A program made the position numbers and the translations under genes. A stretch of 43,441 nucleotides of DNA from Hyphomonas sp. UBA5111. Lineage in GTDB: Bacteria > Pseudomonadota > Alphaproteobacteria > Caulobacterales > Hyphomonadaceae. Where the stretch lies: positions 38,786 through 82,226 of the forward strand of contig DHZF01000136.1 in the NCBI GenBank assembly GCA_002414505.1. Reading direction: 5' to 3'. Positions 1 to 8,908 of the stretch are shown here, one piece after another; position 1 is the first letter of the stretch, and every line of letters begins with the position of its first letter. The notes under the pieces were generated by a model. It was given only the letters and a program-made list of their open reading frames with translations. It searched no databases and had not been told where the DNA came from.

Positions 1-1164
1 ACCTATTGGCGGGCCAAGGAAGGCGAACTTACCCGAACCATCCTGGCCATTCCGGGCGTGGCCTCGGCGCGAGTGCATATCGGGGCCAGCCTGCGGTCTG
101 GTTTCTCACGGTCCGGCCCGTCGCAGACCGCTTCAGTAACCTTGGTAGCCAGCAACCGGATCAGCGCCAGCCAGGCTGAAGCGATCCAGTATCTCGTCGC
201 GCTTGCCGTATCCGGGCTGGAACCGGCCGACGTGGCGGTGATCGATCCGAAACGCGGCCTGCTGGCCGGGCCGAATGTCGACCGGATGGAAGAGCCCGGT
301 GTGATGGCGGAGGGCCAGTCCAGCCAGTTGGAACAGAAGATCCTGCGCCTGCTCGAAGCTCGCGTCGGCCCGGGCAATGCGCGCGTATCTGTAACGGTAG
401 ACGTAAACCGCCAGCGCCAGCGCGTTTCTGAAGTTGTCTTCGATCCGAACTCACGCGTTATTCGCAACCGCACCAGCAATGACATCAGCGAAGCAAGTGG
501 TGGTGGCGGAGGCGGTGGCGGCGTGACGGTGTCCAGCAATTTGCCTCAGGGGGCAGGCGGCTCAGGCGGCAGCAACAGCACGGTAAAGAACTCCACCGAA
601 AGCGTCGTCTACGACATCAACGAAACTCGCCGGGAAACCGAAACCCTGCCGGGGGAAATCGAACGCATCTCGGTCGCCGTGTTGCTCAACGAGCAAGTGC
701 TGGGCTTTGATACCAATGCCGAGGATTCGGCGCCGCTGATGCGCAGCCTGGTCTCTGACTTCGAACAGCTGATCCTGTCGGGCGCGGGCTTGAATGCAGA
801 TCGCGGTGATTCGCTGACAGTGGATTTGATGCCGTTCCAGGAAATGGAAGTCGAGGAGCTCACGCCTGCTCCCGGCCTCGTCGAGACCCTGACCGAGCGC
901 TATTTTTGGTCCGCCCTGCAGGCGATCCTGCTCGGCCTTGTGGTGATCGTCCTCGGTTTTGGCGTCGTGCGGCCCTTACTGTCCCAAGGCCCGAAATCCG
1001 GTCTGGATACCGCAGTCGGCGCGGCCGCCGCTCCCGCATTGACGAACGAAGCCCCGGATGCGCTGGATTATCTCAAGGATTATACGCGCGAGCGCCAGGA
1101 TGAGACGGCAAACCTGCTTCAGGAATGGTTGAACGAAGACCGGAAGGCGCTGGTCAATGAGTGA
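1..1164 (+). CDS. fliF: FliF, flagellar MS-ring protein (C-terminal part)
   Basis: The reading frame is open from base 1, so the gene starts upstream and only the last 387 residues are seen. FliF forms the inner-membrane MS ring that houses the export gate and carries the C ring. The first residues (GELTRTILAIPGVASARVHI) match the ring-building motif of the family. A glycine-rich loop with eight consecutive Gly lies near base 500, in the variable periplasmic loop region. One membrane segment is coded at about 900-985. The last 40 residues, with ALDYLKDYTRERQDETANLL, match the C-terminal helix that binds FliG. The stop overlaps the next gene by 8 bases, so the two are probably translated together. 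Certain as to family; the N-terminus is missing because of the window edge. Confidence 0.95.
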   Translation, partial: TYWRAKEGELTRTILAIPGVASARVHIGASLRSGFSRSGPSQTASVTLVASNRISASQAEAIQYLVALAVSGLEPADVAVIDPKRGLLAGPNVDRMEEPGVMAEGQSSQLEQKILRLLEARVGPGNARVSVTVDVNRQRQRVSEVVFDPNSRVIRNRTSNDISEASGGGGGGGGVTVSSNLPQGAGGSGGSNSTVKNSTESVVYDINETRRETETLPGEIERISVAVLLNEQVLGFDTNAEDSAPLMRSLVSDFEQLILSGAGLNADRGDSLTVDLMPFQEMEVEELTPAPGLVETLTERYFWSALQAILLGLVVIVLGFGVVRPLLSQGPKSGLDTAVGAAAAPALTNEAPDALDYLKDYTRERQDETANLLQEWLNEDRKALVNE

Positions 1165-1726
1165 GTCGCCGTTCGCCAACCTTCCGAGATTTGATCAATC
1201 CCCGGACCATGTGGCCGGGGCTATGAGCATCGGGACTGCTGCGCCGCCGGAAGAAAGTCCTCAGAATGTGGTGCCTGAAGAACCGGTCGAGATTGTACCG
1301 GAACTCGATCCGAACGTGGAAATTCTTCTCAAGCGCCTGTCGGATGAAGTCGAGCGCACCAATGAGCGTGTGCTGGCACAGACGACCTCATGGGTGACGG
1401 CGATTGCAGAAAGGCTGTTCCCGGAATTGTCCAAGACCTTTCTTGCAGAGGAAATCGGCCTGCAATTGCCGAGCCTGTTGCCTGAGTCTGCAAATCGTGT
1501 GGAGATTACCGCACCCGAACCCCTCGCAAATGAAATCCAGGACATTGTGCAGCGCTCAAACAAACTTGCCAGTCTGTGCGCGGTGTCTCCGACGCCCGCT
1601 TCTGCGCCTCAGGATGTGGAAGTTTCGTGGGTTACCGGAGGCGTGTCCCTGGAATTCGACGGATTGCTGGAGGCCTGCATGAGTCGGCTGCAATCCCTTC
1701 AATCGCACCAAAAGGAAACATTGTGA
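1157..1726 (+). CDS. FliH/FlbE-like flagellar export ATPase regulator (putative)
   Basis: This 189-residue protein lies between fliF and fliN, where flbE (a FliH-type protein) lies in Caulobacter. FliH binds the ATPase FliI in the cytoplasm and anchors it to the C ring. The sequence has an acidic, proline-rich N-terminus (residues 1-50), a helical and probably coiled region around 55-110 (LKRLSDEVERTNERVLAQ), and a C-terminal alpha/beta part. That layout suits FliH, but I see no diagnostic motif, so the name rests mainly on position and length. It overlaps fliF by 8 bases and its TGA shares a base with the ATG of fliN (TGATG), which implies coupling. Confidence 0.6.
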   Translation: MSESPFANLPRFDQSPDHVAGAMSIGTAAPPEESPQNVVPEEPVEIVPELDPNVEILLKRLSDEVERTNERVLAQTTSWVTAIAERLFPELSKTFLAEEIGLQLPSLLPESANRVEITAPEPLANEIQDIVQRSNKLASLCAVSPTPASAPQDVEVSWVTGGVSLEFDGLLEACMSRLQSLQSHQKETL

Positions 1727-2049
1727 TGGCAATTCCTGAAATGACGCCTTCGGATGAAAGCATGATTGAGCAGGATGAAGCCCTGCCGGGTGGTAAGGTC
1801 TCCCGATCCATCTACAATGTTCCCGTCAATGTGATCGTCTCGATTGGGCAGAAACGGCTGACCGTTTCCGAAATCCTCGACCTGAAGCCGGATTCGGTCA
1901 TCGCGCTTTCAGCCCGGATCGAGGACCCTGTCTCCCTGTCGGTCGACAACCGGCTCATCGCGCGTGGTGAACTGATCGAAACGGAAGAGGGTGGTCTGGG
2001 CGTGAAGATCACGGAGATCGCGGAGGATCCCGATGCCACGGGGACTTGA
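1726..2049 (+). CDS. fliN: FliN, flagellar motor switch C-ring protein
   Basis: A 107-residue protein with a C-terminal SpoA (surface presentation of antigens) domain at about residues 28-97: YNVPVNVIVSIGQKRLTVSE followed by a basic-acidic beta core. FliN forms the lower C ring and docks the FliH/FliI export complex. The chosen ATG lies in a TGATG junction with the upstream stop and follows an AAAGGAA ribosome-binding sequence. The frame stays open further upstream, but that part lies over the preceding gene and does not resemble FliN. The 3' end overlaps fliP by 17 bases. Confidence 0.92.
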   Translation: MAIPEMTPSDESMIEQDEALPGGKVSRSIYNVPVNVIVSIGQKRLTVSEILDLKPDSVIALSARIEDPVSLSVDNRLIARGELIETEEGGLGVKITEIAEDPDATGT

Positions 2050-2815
2050 ACATCTGCCGCGCCTTGCGGGCGGCCTGTTCATCCTAATTCTCCTGTTCAC
2101 CGTATCCGGGGCCGCCTACGCGCAATCCGTCGATCCGGCGCAGATTTCCATCCCGGACGGATTCCTCGGCAATGGTGGCGAGGGCGGTCTGAGCGGGTCT
2201 GTGGTACTCCTGCTGGTCCTGGTGACCGTACTGAGCCTTGCCCCGGGCATCGCCATGATGGCGACTTGCCTGCCTTTCATGATTATCGTGTTCTCGTTCC
2301 TGCGTCAGGCCATCGGTGTGCAGCAGGCGCCGCCAAACATGCTCATCATGGCGCTCGCCATGTTCCTGACTTTCTTCGTGATGGAGCCCACCTTCATGGA
2401 AGCCTGGTCTTCGGGTATTTCGCCCTACATGGAGGGCACGATCGACGAGGCCCAGGCCTGGACGGCCACAACGACGCCCTTTCGCGAATTCATGACCGCG
2501 CGCGTTGATCCTGAAACCATTCCCGTCCTTGCCGATGCCGTGAACCGTCCGGTGGTGGACGGGGAGGAGCCCACATTTGCCCTTCTGTCGACGGCCTTCA
2601 TGCTGTCCGAGATCAAGCATGCCTTCCAGATCGGCTTTGTGATCTTCCTGCCATTCCTTGTCATCGACCTTGTCGTGTCCTCTGTCCTGATGGCGGTTGG
2701 TATGATGATGGTCCCGCCGACCGTGGTTTCGCTACCGTTTAAGGTTGGATTCATAGTTCTGGCCGATGGCTGGTTGAAAATAACAGAAGCACTTCTGCGA
2801 GGGTATGCCGGATGA
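2033..2815 (+). CDS. fliP: FliP, flagellar type III export gate protein
   Basis: A 260-residue membrane protein of the FliP family, the main subunit of the FliP5FliQ4FliR1 export pore. It begins with a cleavable-looking signal peptide (hydrophobic residues 12-30, ending AAYA), as FliP usually does. The family core follows: LVTVLSLAPGIAMMATCLPF, then RQAIGVQQAPPNMLIMALAM and, near the C-terminus, FLPFLVIDLVVSSVLMAVGM with MMMVPP. Its length is normal. It overlaps fliN upstream, and its stop shares an ATGA junction with fliG. No fliO is seen beside it. Confidence 0.96.
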   Translation: MPRGLEHLPRLAGGLFILILLFTVSGAAYAQSVDPAQISIPDGFLGNGGEGGLSGSVVLLLVLVTVLSLAPGIAMMATCLPFMIIVFSFLRQAIGVQQAPPNMLIMALAMFLTFFVMEPTFMEAWSSGISPYMEGTIDEAQAWTATTTPFREFMTARVDPETIPVLADAVNRPVVDGEEPTFALLSTAFMLSEIKHAFQIGFVIFLPFLVIDLVVSSVLMAVGMMMVPPTVVSLPFKVGFIVLADGWLKITEALLRGYAG

Positions 2816-3924
2816 GTTCGGTCGTTGAGTTGAAACAACCAGCTGCAAGGCAAGCCGTTGCCAGAACGGGCGCTCAGACTGGCGCCCCGGGCATGATCAC
2901 ACTGACGCGCGCCCAGAAGGCTGCTGTGGTGATCGCGATGCTCGGTGAAGCCGAGGCGCGCCCCATCGTGGAGCGCCTTGACGATCAGACCATGGCGCAA
3001 GTCGCCGTCGCCCTTGAGACGGTCTCCAAACTCCCGCGTGAGCAACTGGTCGAAATCGCGGTCGATTTCCTCAAGGAATTGCGTGCGGCAAGCGGGTCGT
3101 TTTCGGGTGGCCAGGACAAGGCCCGCGAAGTCATCGCCAATATTCTCGACCAGAAGCGCTATGACCAAATCTATGGAACAGGCGAACCGCAAGAGGAAAT
3201 CGTCGTCGAAGAGACGGGCGATACGTGGGAGCGCCTGGAACGCCATGACCCCCAGCAGGCGGCGGCATATTTCCGTACGCTGACCCCCAACATCATCGCG
3301 CTCATCCTGCGAAAGCTGGATGTGGCGGCGGCCTCCGAGATCGTGGGCTTCCTGGATGATGAGCAACTCGATCCGGTTGTCGGGCATCTTGTCGAAGACG
3401 AACCGCCGGAACCGGAAATCTATTCGGTGCTGGCACACATGGTCGAAATTGAATTGCTCAATAATACAAGCCCGGAAGCTGGAGCGGCGGAAGACACAGC
3501 GCACCTTGAAGTGATCGGTGAGATGCTAAGCTTGGTGCCAAGTGACAAGCGCGACCGGATTCTTGCCTTCCTGAACAGTGAGCATGAGAGCAAGCTGAAG
3601 AGCATCGAACGCGTCATGTTCACCATTGGCAGCCTTCCAGAAATTCTGCCGCGTGAAGCCGTGGCCGTGGTGTTCCGCGAATTGGGCGACGAGACCATGA
3701 CCCAGCTTCTGGCTAGTCTGCGTGAGGGCGGCGCTGAAGTTTCGGATTATCTGCTAAGCAATATTTCGTCACGCCTGGCAGACCAGTATCGACTTCAGCT
3801 GGAAGATGTGCCGCAGGTCTCGGCGGAGAAAGCCGAGAAAATCCAGCGCCAATTTCTGATGTCTCTGATGACGCTCAAGCGCGAGGGTGCCATCAAGGTC
3901 GGAAAGCCTGAAGAAGACGAATAG
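2812..3924 (+). CDS. fliG: FliG, flagellar motor switch protein
   Basis: A 370-residue FliG with the usual three parts: an N-terminal FliF-binding domain (about 30-130, starting LTRAQKAAVVIAMLGEAEAR), a middle domain with the conserved HDPQQAAAYF (EHPQ-type) motif near residue 144, and a C-terminal torque domain (about 255-355). FliG is the C-ring subunit that meets the stator MotA and switches rotation. In the middle domain a short acidic, alanine-rich insert lies between two helices. It overlaps fliP by four bases and is the last gene of this forward run. It faces flgI across 44 bases with no clear terminator hairpin. Confidence 0.95.
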   Translation: MSSVVELKQPAARQAVARTGAQTGAPGMITLTRAQKAAVVIAMLGEAEARPIVERLDDQTMAQVAVALETVSKLPREQLVEIAVDFLKELRAASGSFSGGQDKAREVIANILDQKRYDQIYGTGEPQEEIVVEETGDTWERLERHDPQQAAAYFRTLTPNIIALILRKLDVAAASEIVGFLDDEQLDPVVGHLVEDEPPEPEIYSVLAHMVEIELLNNTSPEAGAAEDTAHLEVIGEMLSLVPSDKRDRILAFLNSEHESKLKSIERVMFTIGSLPEILPREAVAVVFRELGDETMTQLLASLREGGAEVSDYLLSNISSRLADQYRLQLEDVPQVSAEKAEKIQRQFLMSLMTLKREGAIKVGKPEEDE

Positions 3925-3968
3925 GCTCCAGGCCATTCCCACGACAATCTGGAAAGAGTCAGTCCGCT

Positions 3969-5081
3969 CTAGCGGATGATAAGGTCCGCGTGCAGGGCGC
4001 CGGCAGCCTTCATCGTGCGGATGATGTCGGCAGTTTCCTGCGGTGTCACGCCCAGTGCGTTGAGGCCCGAGATCAGTTCCGAGAGAGAGACATTCGGGTT
4101 CAGCATGGCGATATTCTTGCTGCCGGTCTGACCAATCGTGATGCGTGAGCGAGGCAGGGCGATCGACTCCCCCCGCGCGAAGGGATTCGGCTGGGACACG
4201 ACCGGGCTTTCCACAACCTTGATGGAGATATTGCCTTGGGCAATGGCCACCTTGGAAATAGTGACATCTTCGCCGAGGACGATGGTGCCGGATTTCTCGT
4301 CAATCACGATGCGGGCAGGGACCGACACGCTGACAGGCAAATTCTCGATATCGGCAAGGATGCGAGAGGGCGAGCCGTCAATCCCGCGCAGGTCCAGATC
4401 GATGGTGCCGGGATCGCGGGTGTAGGCGACCGGCGCGCCATAGGCTGAATTGATAACATCCTCGATCCGCGCAGCGGTTGTAAAGTCCGGGTCGCGCAAG
4501 GCAAGGGTAAGGCTGTCGCGGTCATTGAAATCATAGCCGATCTCGCGTTCGATCCGAGCTCCATTCGGAATGGCGCCGGCCGTCGGCGTGCCGCGGGTCT
4601 CGCGGGCGGCCGCGGCTTGCACGTCTATACCGGAGACGATGATGCTGCCCTGGCCGACCGCATAGACTTCATTGTCTGCGCCCTTGAGCGGGGTGAGGAT
4701 GAGCGTGCCGCCCTCGAGACTCTTGGCATCCCCGATGGAGGAGACCGAGATGTCGATGGTCGAGCCATTTCGCGCAAAGGAGGGCAGGGTCGCCGTTACG
4801 AGCACGGCAGCGGCATTGTTCGGCTTGATGTCCTCGCCCTGCACGTTCACGCCTAGGCGCTCGAGCATATAGGTGAGGGAGTCTTCGGTGAAGGGAGAAT
4901 TCCGGACAGAGTCGCCCGTCCCATTCAGGCCGACCACGATGCCATAGCCGATCAGGTCATTCTGCCGGACACCTTCGACATCGACCACATCCCGGATGCG
5001 GGTCTGGGCTTCGGACGGGGAGAGGGTCCCGAAAAGGCCAAAACAGAGTGCGGCGGCGAGGAGTGTTTTCCGAAGCATCAT
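3969..5081 (-). CDS. flgI: FlgI, flagellar P-ring protein
   Basis: A 370-residue P-ring precursor. FlgI is exported to the periplasm and forms the bushing around the distal rod in the peptidoglycan layer. The protein starts with a signal peptide (residues 1-26, hydrophobic core LLAAALCFGLFG) and then shows the family signatures RIRDVVDVEGVRQNDLIGYG and VVGLNGTGDS, ending with MKAAGALHADLIIR. Length is normal. It is the last gene of the reverse operon flgE-flgK-flgL-flgI and lies two bases after flgL. Placing the P-ring gene behind the hook-associated genes is less common than placing it behind flgH. Confidence 0.96.
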   Translation of the reverse strand: MMLRKTLLAAALCFGLFGTLSPSEAQTRIRDVVDVEGVRQNDLIGYGIVVGLNGTGDSVRNSPFTEDSLTYMLERLGVNVQGEDIKPNNAAAVLVTATLPSFARNGSTIDISVSSIGDAKSLEGGTLILTPLKGADNEVYAVGQGSIIVSGIDVQAAAARETRGTPTAGAIPNGARIEREIGYDFNDRDSLTLALRDPDFTTAARIEDVINSAYGAPVAYTRDPGTIDLDLRGIDGSPSRILADIENLPVSVSVPARIVIDEKSGTIVLGEDVTISKVAIAQGNISIKVVESPVVSQPNPFARGESIALPRSRITIGQTGSKNIAMLNPNVSLSELISGLNALGVTPQETADIIRTMKAAGALHADLIIR

Positions 5082-5083
5082 GT

Positions 5084-6064
5084 TTAGCCCAGATAATTGA
5101 TGAGTGAGAGTTGTGAGAGGCGCGCCGTGATCATGTAGGAGGCCTCAAGCGTGGTCTGGAGCGACTGCAGCTCAGTGGCGGCTTCATACTGGTCGCGCGC
5201 CGTCAGATCGTTGAACGACGCGTTCAGAAGCGTTTCTTCCGTGTCGAGTGTTTTCAGGCTGATGGCGTTGCGCTCTTCGTAAACACCCAGATCAGCGCGC
5301 AAATTCGTGATTTTTGTTTCGCTTGCTGACAGGCTCAGCGACGTTTCCTGGACGAGATCTGAATACCCGCTCAAGGTGGCAAGACTCCCCTCAGGCCCGG
5401 AAATAGCCAGCACGGCGAGATCGCTGATCAGGGACTTGATGGCGGCATTGTCGGCAGTAACGCTTTCAGCGTCGGACGCTGTCGGGCTGCCTTTATAGAT
5501 GTTTTGCAGCCACCCTCCGGTAGGAGAGTTGAAATAGTCATCGAGCTGCGTCTTGAAATCTGCTGCGTCGGTGGCTGTTTCTGCAATCAGTTCGAGGTCG
5601 GATAACAGAGCCGTCTGGTCCGGAAAGGGCAGGGTGGCTGTGGCATCCCCTGAAAACAGGAAGCGGTCGCCATATCGTGCATTCAGGGAAGACAGGGTGG
5701 CAGACAAGGCAGTCTTTGCATCGCGGGCGGCAATACCGATTTCCGTTTCATGTTCGCCGCCGATCGCGCTCAACATGTTCGCGGCGATACCGCTGGAGCT
5801 GTCCTGCACTGTGCCGAGGCTCGTCTGAATCAGCGATAGGCGGGTCGCCCGAAGGTTCAGGACTTCTCGATCCGTGGAAATGTCTGTCAGGGCCTTCTGA
5901 CTTAGCATCGCCTTGCCGATTCGGCCGGACAGATGAAGGGTCAGGTCTTCATGCCGCCCTGTCGTCGCTTCGGTGGAGGTCTGTCCGATCTTGGAGCGGA
6001 GCTCAGAAATGTGCTGGCTGAGGCTGGCCGTCATGAGGCCGGAAGAAATCGCAAAACGGTCCAT
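5084..6064 (-). CDS. flgL: FlgL, hook-filament junction protein 2 (HAP3)
   Basis: A 326-residue flagellin-like protein. It has a flagellin-type N-terminal helix region (MDRFAISSGLMTASLSQHIS, about 1-140) and a C-terminal helix region (about 240-326) that ends with ITARLSQLSLINYLG. FlgL joins the hook, via FlgK, to the filament. It is told apart from flagellin by its position between flgK and flgI and by its weak match to the flagellin N-terminal core. It lies one base downstream of flgK and two upstream of flgI. It could also be annotated simply as a flagellin-domain protein. Confidence 0.85.
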   Translation of the reverse strand: MDRFAISSGLMTASLSQHISELRSKIGQTSTEATTGRHEDLTLHLSGRIGKAMLSQKALTDISTDREVLNLRATRLSLIQTSLGTVQDSSSGIAANMLSAIGGEHETEIGIAARDAKTALSATLSSLNARYGDRFLFSGDATATLPFPDQTALLSDLELIAETATDAADFKTQLDDYFNSPTGGWLQNIYKGSPTASDAESVTADNAAIKSLISDLAVLAISGPEGSLATLSGYSDLVQETSLSLSASETKITNLRADLGVYEERNAISLKTLDTEETLLNASFNDLTARDQYEAATELQSLQTTLEASYMITARLSQLSLINYLG

Positions 6065-6065
6065 G

Positions 6066-7514
6066 TCAGATCTCCATCAGCTTCTGCATCATCTGGTTGG
6101 CGATTTCGATTACCCGCGCATTGGCGGCATAGGCCTGTTCGATGGACAGCAGGTCCTGCATCTGGCTGTCTAGGTCGACACCGGTTTCCGAAAGTTCGGC
6201 CTCCATGAGCAGGTCATGCTGGGTCGAAGCCGAGGAGAGGACAGACTCATGGGATATGCGCGACTGCCCGGTAATGGAGGCCACGTGCGCGACAAGTTCT
6301 GCCGCGGAAAAACTGCCTTGGATTCCGTTCGAGTCGATGGACTGAATCTTGGTGAAGGCATCAGACATGGCAGACAGGATTGAATTGTCCCCCGGCGGGC
6401 CTTCGACGGCGGCGCCAACACCATCCCTCAGGCGCCAGAGGCTGCCGCCCTGGCTCGGGTCGATCAGGGCGTTTATGTCGATCCGTCCGGCCAGGCCGGG
6501 GTCGCCCGGCGTGCCCGTATCGACGAAGAGGCCGAAATCGCCGGGAGTCTTCGTGGGATCAATGGAGTCATTCGACAAGCGCGTGACGAGGTCATTGGCG
6601 ATCGTGTCCAATTGCGCGCCGAAGGCGGGCAGGTCAGTGTCACGCAATGTGAAGAGCGCCCCGAACATGCCGCTGGATACAGCCGCATAGCTGGATGCGC
6701 CGGGCGTCAGGTTCTGGCCGTCGATTGTCAGGCCGGACAGGGCGCCATTGTCCAGGGTCATGTCGGCGCCGAACGAGTTGGCCGGCGAGAAGTCGAGTTG
6801 CTTGGCTTTGCCGGCAACCAGATAGACGCCCTCTACGGTGATAATGTCTATTGCGCCGCCTTCGCGTGGAACCACTTCGATTGGCAAGTATTCCGCGATC
6901 GTGTCGAGCGTTCTCTGGCGTTCGTCCATCAGCGCAGCGGCTTGCGATGTTGAGCCGTCAACGCCAACCAGCAAGCCGTTGAGCTCTTCGATCTGCTTCA
7001 ATGCCTTGTTGACCACCTTGACGCCATCCGCGATTTCGCGATCAGCTTCCGAACGTTGCTGGCTCACCAGTTTCGAGAGGCTGTTCAGCTCGGTTACGAC
7101 CGCGTTTGCCGAATCGAGCAGGGCAGCGAGTTGGGTTCCGGATTCGGGAGACGTGACAGACGCCGACAAGGCCGCTTCAAACTTGGAGAACTTGCTGAAC
7201 AGACCGGTGCCTTCGGCGTCATCGCCAAGACGGGATGACAGTACCTGCCATGTGCTGGACATCAGGCTGGCTTGCGCCACATCGCTGGAAAGGGTCCGTC
7301 GCTCGGCGGTGAGCGCGGCGTCCGCAGACCGGGTGACGCCGGTCGCCGTGACACCACTGGTCCGCCCACCCACAAGCGTCTCGCCCAACAACACAGAACG
7401 CCGGACATAGCCCGGCGTTGATGCGTTTGCGACGTTCGTGGCGACAATGTCGGCCCGAAGGCCGGAGACCTTCAGGCCGGATTGGGCCGCGTTGATGGCG
7501 TGGGAAATACTCAA
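6066..7514 (-). CDS. flgK: FlgK, hook-associated protein 1
   Basis: A 482-residue hook-filament junction protein. The N-terminus carries the flagellar rod/hook motif (SGLRADIVATNVANASTPGY, about residues 17-36), and the C-terminus has the matching coiled helix (LLSIEQAYAANARVIEIANQ). The middle has a FlgK-type block with LVSQQRSEADREIADGVKVV around residue 140. FlgK is secreted through the flagellar export apparatus and sits at the hook tip. The gene is second in the flgE-flgK-flgL-flgI reverse operon. Confidence 0.94.
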   Translation of the reverse strand: MSISHAINAAQSGLKVSGLRADIVATNVANASTPGYVRRSVLLGETLVGGRTSGVTATGVTRSADAALTAERRTLSSDVAQASLMSSTWQVLSSRLGDDAEGTGLFSKFSKFEAALSASVTSPESGTQLAALLDSANAVVTELNSLSKLVSQQRSEADREIADGVKVVNKALKQIEELNGLLVGVDGSTSQAAALMDERQRTLDTIAEYLPIEVVPREGGAIDIITVEGVYLVAGKAKQLDFSPANSFGADMTLDNGALSGLTIDGQNLTPGASSYAAVSSGMFGALFTLRDTDLPAFGAQLDTIANDLVTRLSNDSIDPTKTPGDFGLFVDTGTPGDPGLAGRIDINALIDPSQGGSLWRLRDGVGAAVEGPPGDNSILSAMSDAFTKIQSIDSNGIQGSFSAAELVAHVASITGQSRISHESVLSSASTQHDLLMEAELSETGVDLDSQMQDLLSIEQAYAANARVIEIANQMMQKLMEI

Positions 7515-7542
7515 AGCAGAGCTCGCCTGTCAGGGTTGCGGA

Positions 7543-8847
7543 TCAGCGCTTCAGATTGGTTGTTTCCTGAAGCATCTCATCAACGGTTTGAACGATCTTG
7601 GCGCTGGAAGAATAAGCGCGCTGGGTTTCGATCAGATCTGTCAGTTCCGCCGCGATATCGGTGGTGGATTCCATCAGGGCGTAACCCTCGATGCTGCCCA
7701 CCGGACCGGTGCCTGCGTCCCAGAGATAGAGGTTTCCGCTTTCCGCAGAAACGCGGAAGGCCTGACCGTCCAGCGCCTTCAGGCCGTTCATATTCGGAAC
7801 GTCGCCAACAGGAATCTGGTAGAGCGTGCGGCGGAAGCCGGTATTGTATATCGCCTGGAGGTATCCATTCTCGTCTATCTCCACGGACTGGAGGTCACCG
7901 ATGGGTGCACCGTCCTTACTGACCGAGGTGGGCGAGAAATTGGCGGAGAGCTGGGTGATGCCTGCGCTGTCGCTTGGGCGGCCCATGAAGACATCGACCG
8001 GGCCGTGAGGCAGGTTCAACGTTATACTACCTGTGCTCGAATCATACACGGCGCCGCCGGAAGCGGTGAGCGTGTCGATCCGGCCACCATTGGCGGCGCT
8101 GTCGGCAAAGGTGATATCCAGATCGCCGATCGATACGGCGGGATCGCCTGCGCTGTCGAAGATCTGGACAGACCAGGCATTGCTCGACCCGGAGGCCGGA
8201 ACGGTGGGGGTGAACTCTATGGAAAGCGTCTGGGCACGGCCCAGATTGTCGAAATACTCTATAGGCAGCGTGTAGCTTTCACCCGTTCCGCCGGCCGTTG
8301 TGGCATCGGCGGGAAGGTTGATCCCGAGTTCGATGCGGGATGTCGGCGATGCGGTGTACTGGGAGGCGGCGATGTTGACCGGCTCAAGATTGCTGCCGCT
8401 GTTGCGGCTGACATTGCCGATTTCGCCGTCGGAGTTGGCTGGCCAGCCGAGCAGGAACAGGCCGCTCTGCGTTCTCAGGTTGCCGCTCTCATCAGCATAG
8501 AAGGAGCCGGTCGGCAGGAGCATCAGGCTGCGCTCGGAAGAAAGTGAGTTCACGCCCGTGTTGTCCGTGACCGGAACAAGGCCGCGCCCAGAAACAGCTA
8601 AATCGGTTGCGTTACCTGTAGAGATAAGCGATCCGGTTGCTGAAATGTCCTTGAACGCCGAAACCCGGACGCCACCCGCAGCGTATGCGGAGGACTGCTG
8701 CTGCAGAACCATGCTGGAGAAATCAACCTGGCTACGCTTGTATCCATACGTTGATGAGTTGGCGATGTTATCGGAAATGGCGGAAAGGCGGCTTGAATTC
8801 GAGTTCAGCCCCATCACACCCGCATTAAGGGATGAAGAAATGCTCAT
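7543..8847 (-). CDS. flgE: FlgE, flagellar hook protein
   Basis: A 434-residue hook protein. It starts with the rod/hook N-terminal motif (LSAISDNIANSSTYGYKRSQ, about 21-40) and ends with the C-terminal helix motif (LTDLIETQRAYSSSAKIVQT). The domain between is beta-rich, with a FlgE-type block around EYFDNLGRAQTLSIEF. FlgE builds the curved hook that transmits torque to the filament. It is first in the reverse hook-filament operon. A TAGGAG ribosome-binding sequence lies just upstream of the ATG, and a CtrA-like site lies at 8893-8908, overlapping the end of motB. Confidence 0.94.
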   Translation of the reverse strand: MSISSSLNAGVMGLNSNSSRLSAISDNIANSSTYGYKRSQVDFSSMVLQQQSSAYAAGGVRVSAFKDISATGSLISTGNATDLAVSGRGLVPVTDNTGVNSLSSERSLMLLPTGSFYADESGNLRTQSGLFLLGWPANSDGEIGNVSRNSGSNLEPVNIAASQYTASPTSRIELGINLPADATTAGGTGESYTLPIEYFDNLGRAQTLSIEFTPTVPASGSSNAWSVQIFDSAGDPAVSIGDLDITFADSAANGGRIDTLTASGGAVYDSSTGSITLNLPHGPVDVFMGRPSDSAGITQLSANFSPTSVSKDGAPIGDLQSVEIDENGYLQAIYNTGFRRTLYQIPVGDVPNMNGLKALDGQAFRVSAESGNLYLWDAGTGPVGSIEGYALMESTTDIAAELTDLIETQRAYSSSAKIVQTVDEMLQETTNLKR

Positions 8848-8892
8848 GGTCGACTCCTACGACAGATGTGGGTCTATCAGTGGAGTGCATTT

Positions 8893-8908
8893 GTTAATAA
8901 GCAGATAA
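8893..8908 (-). promoter_or_regulatory. CtrA-like site upstream of flgE
   Basis: On the minus strand the sequence reads TTAT-N7-TTAAC, one mismatch from the CtrA consensus TTAA-N7-TTAAC. It lies about 45 bases upstream of the flgE ATG and overlaps the motB stop codon. CtrA activates flagellar genes in Caulobacter and relatives. A one-mismatch site can arise by chance, so this is a candidate only. Confidence 0.3.

Noticed and set aside
496..525. Poly-glycine run in FliF as a frameshift or assembly artefact
   Set aside because: The frame continues cleanly on both sides, and the run lies in a loop that varies in the family.
2425..3504. A 359-residue frame antisense to fliP and fliG
   Set aside because: It spans two well-supported genes on the other strand and has no recognisable domain or ribosome-binding site.
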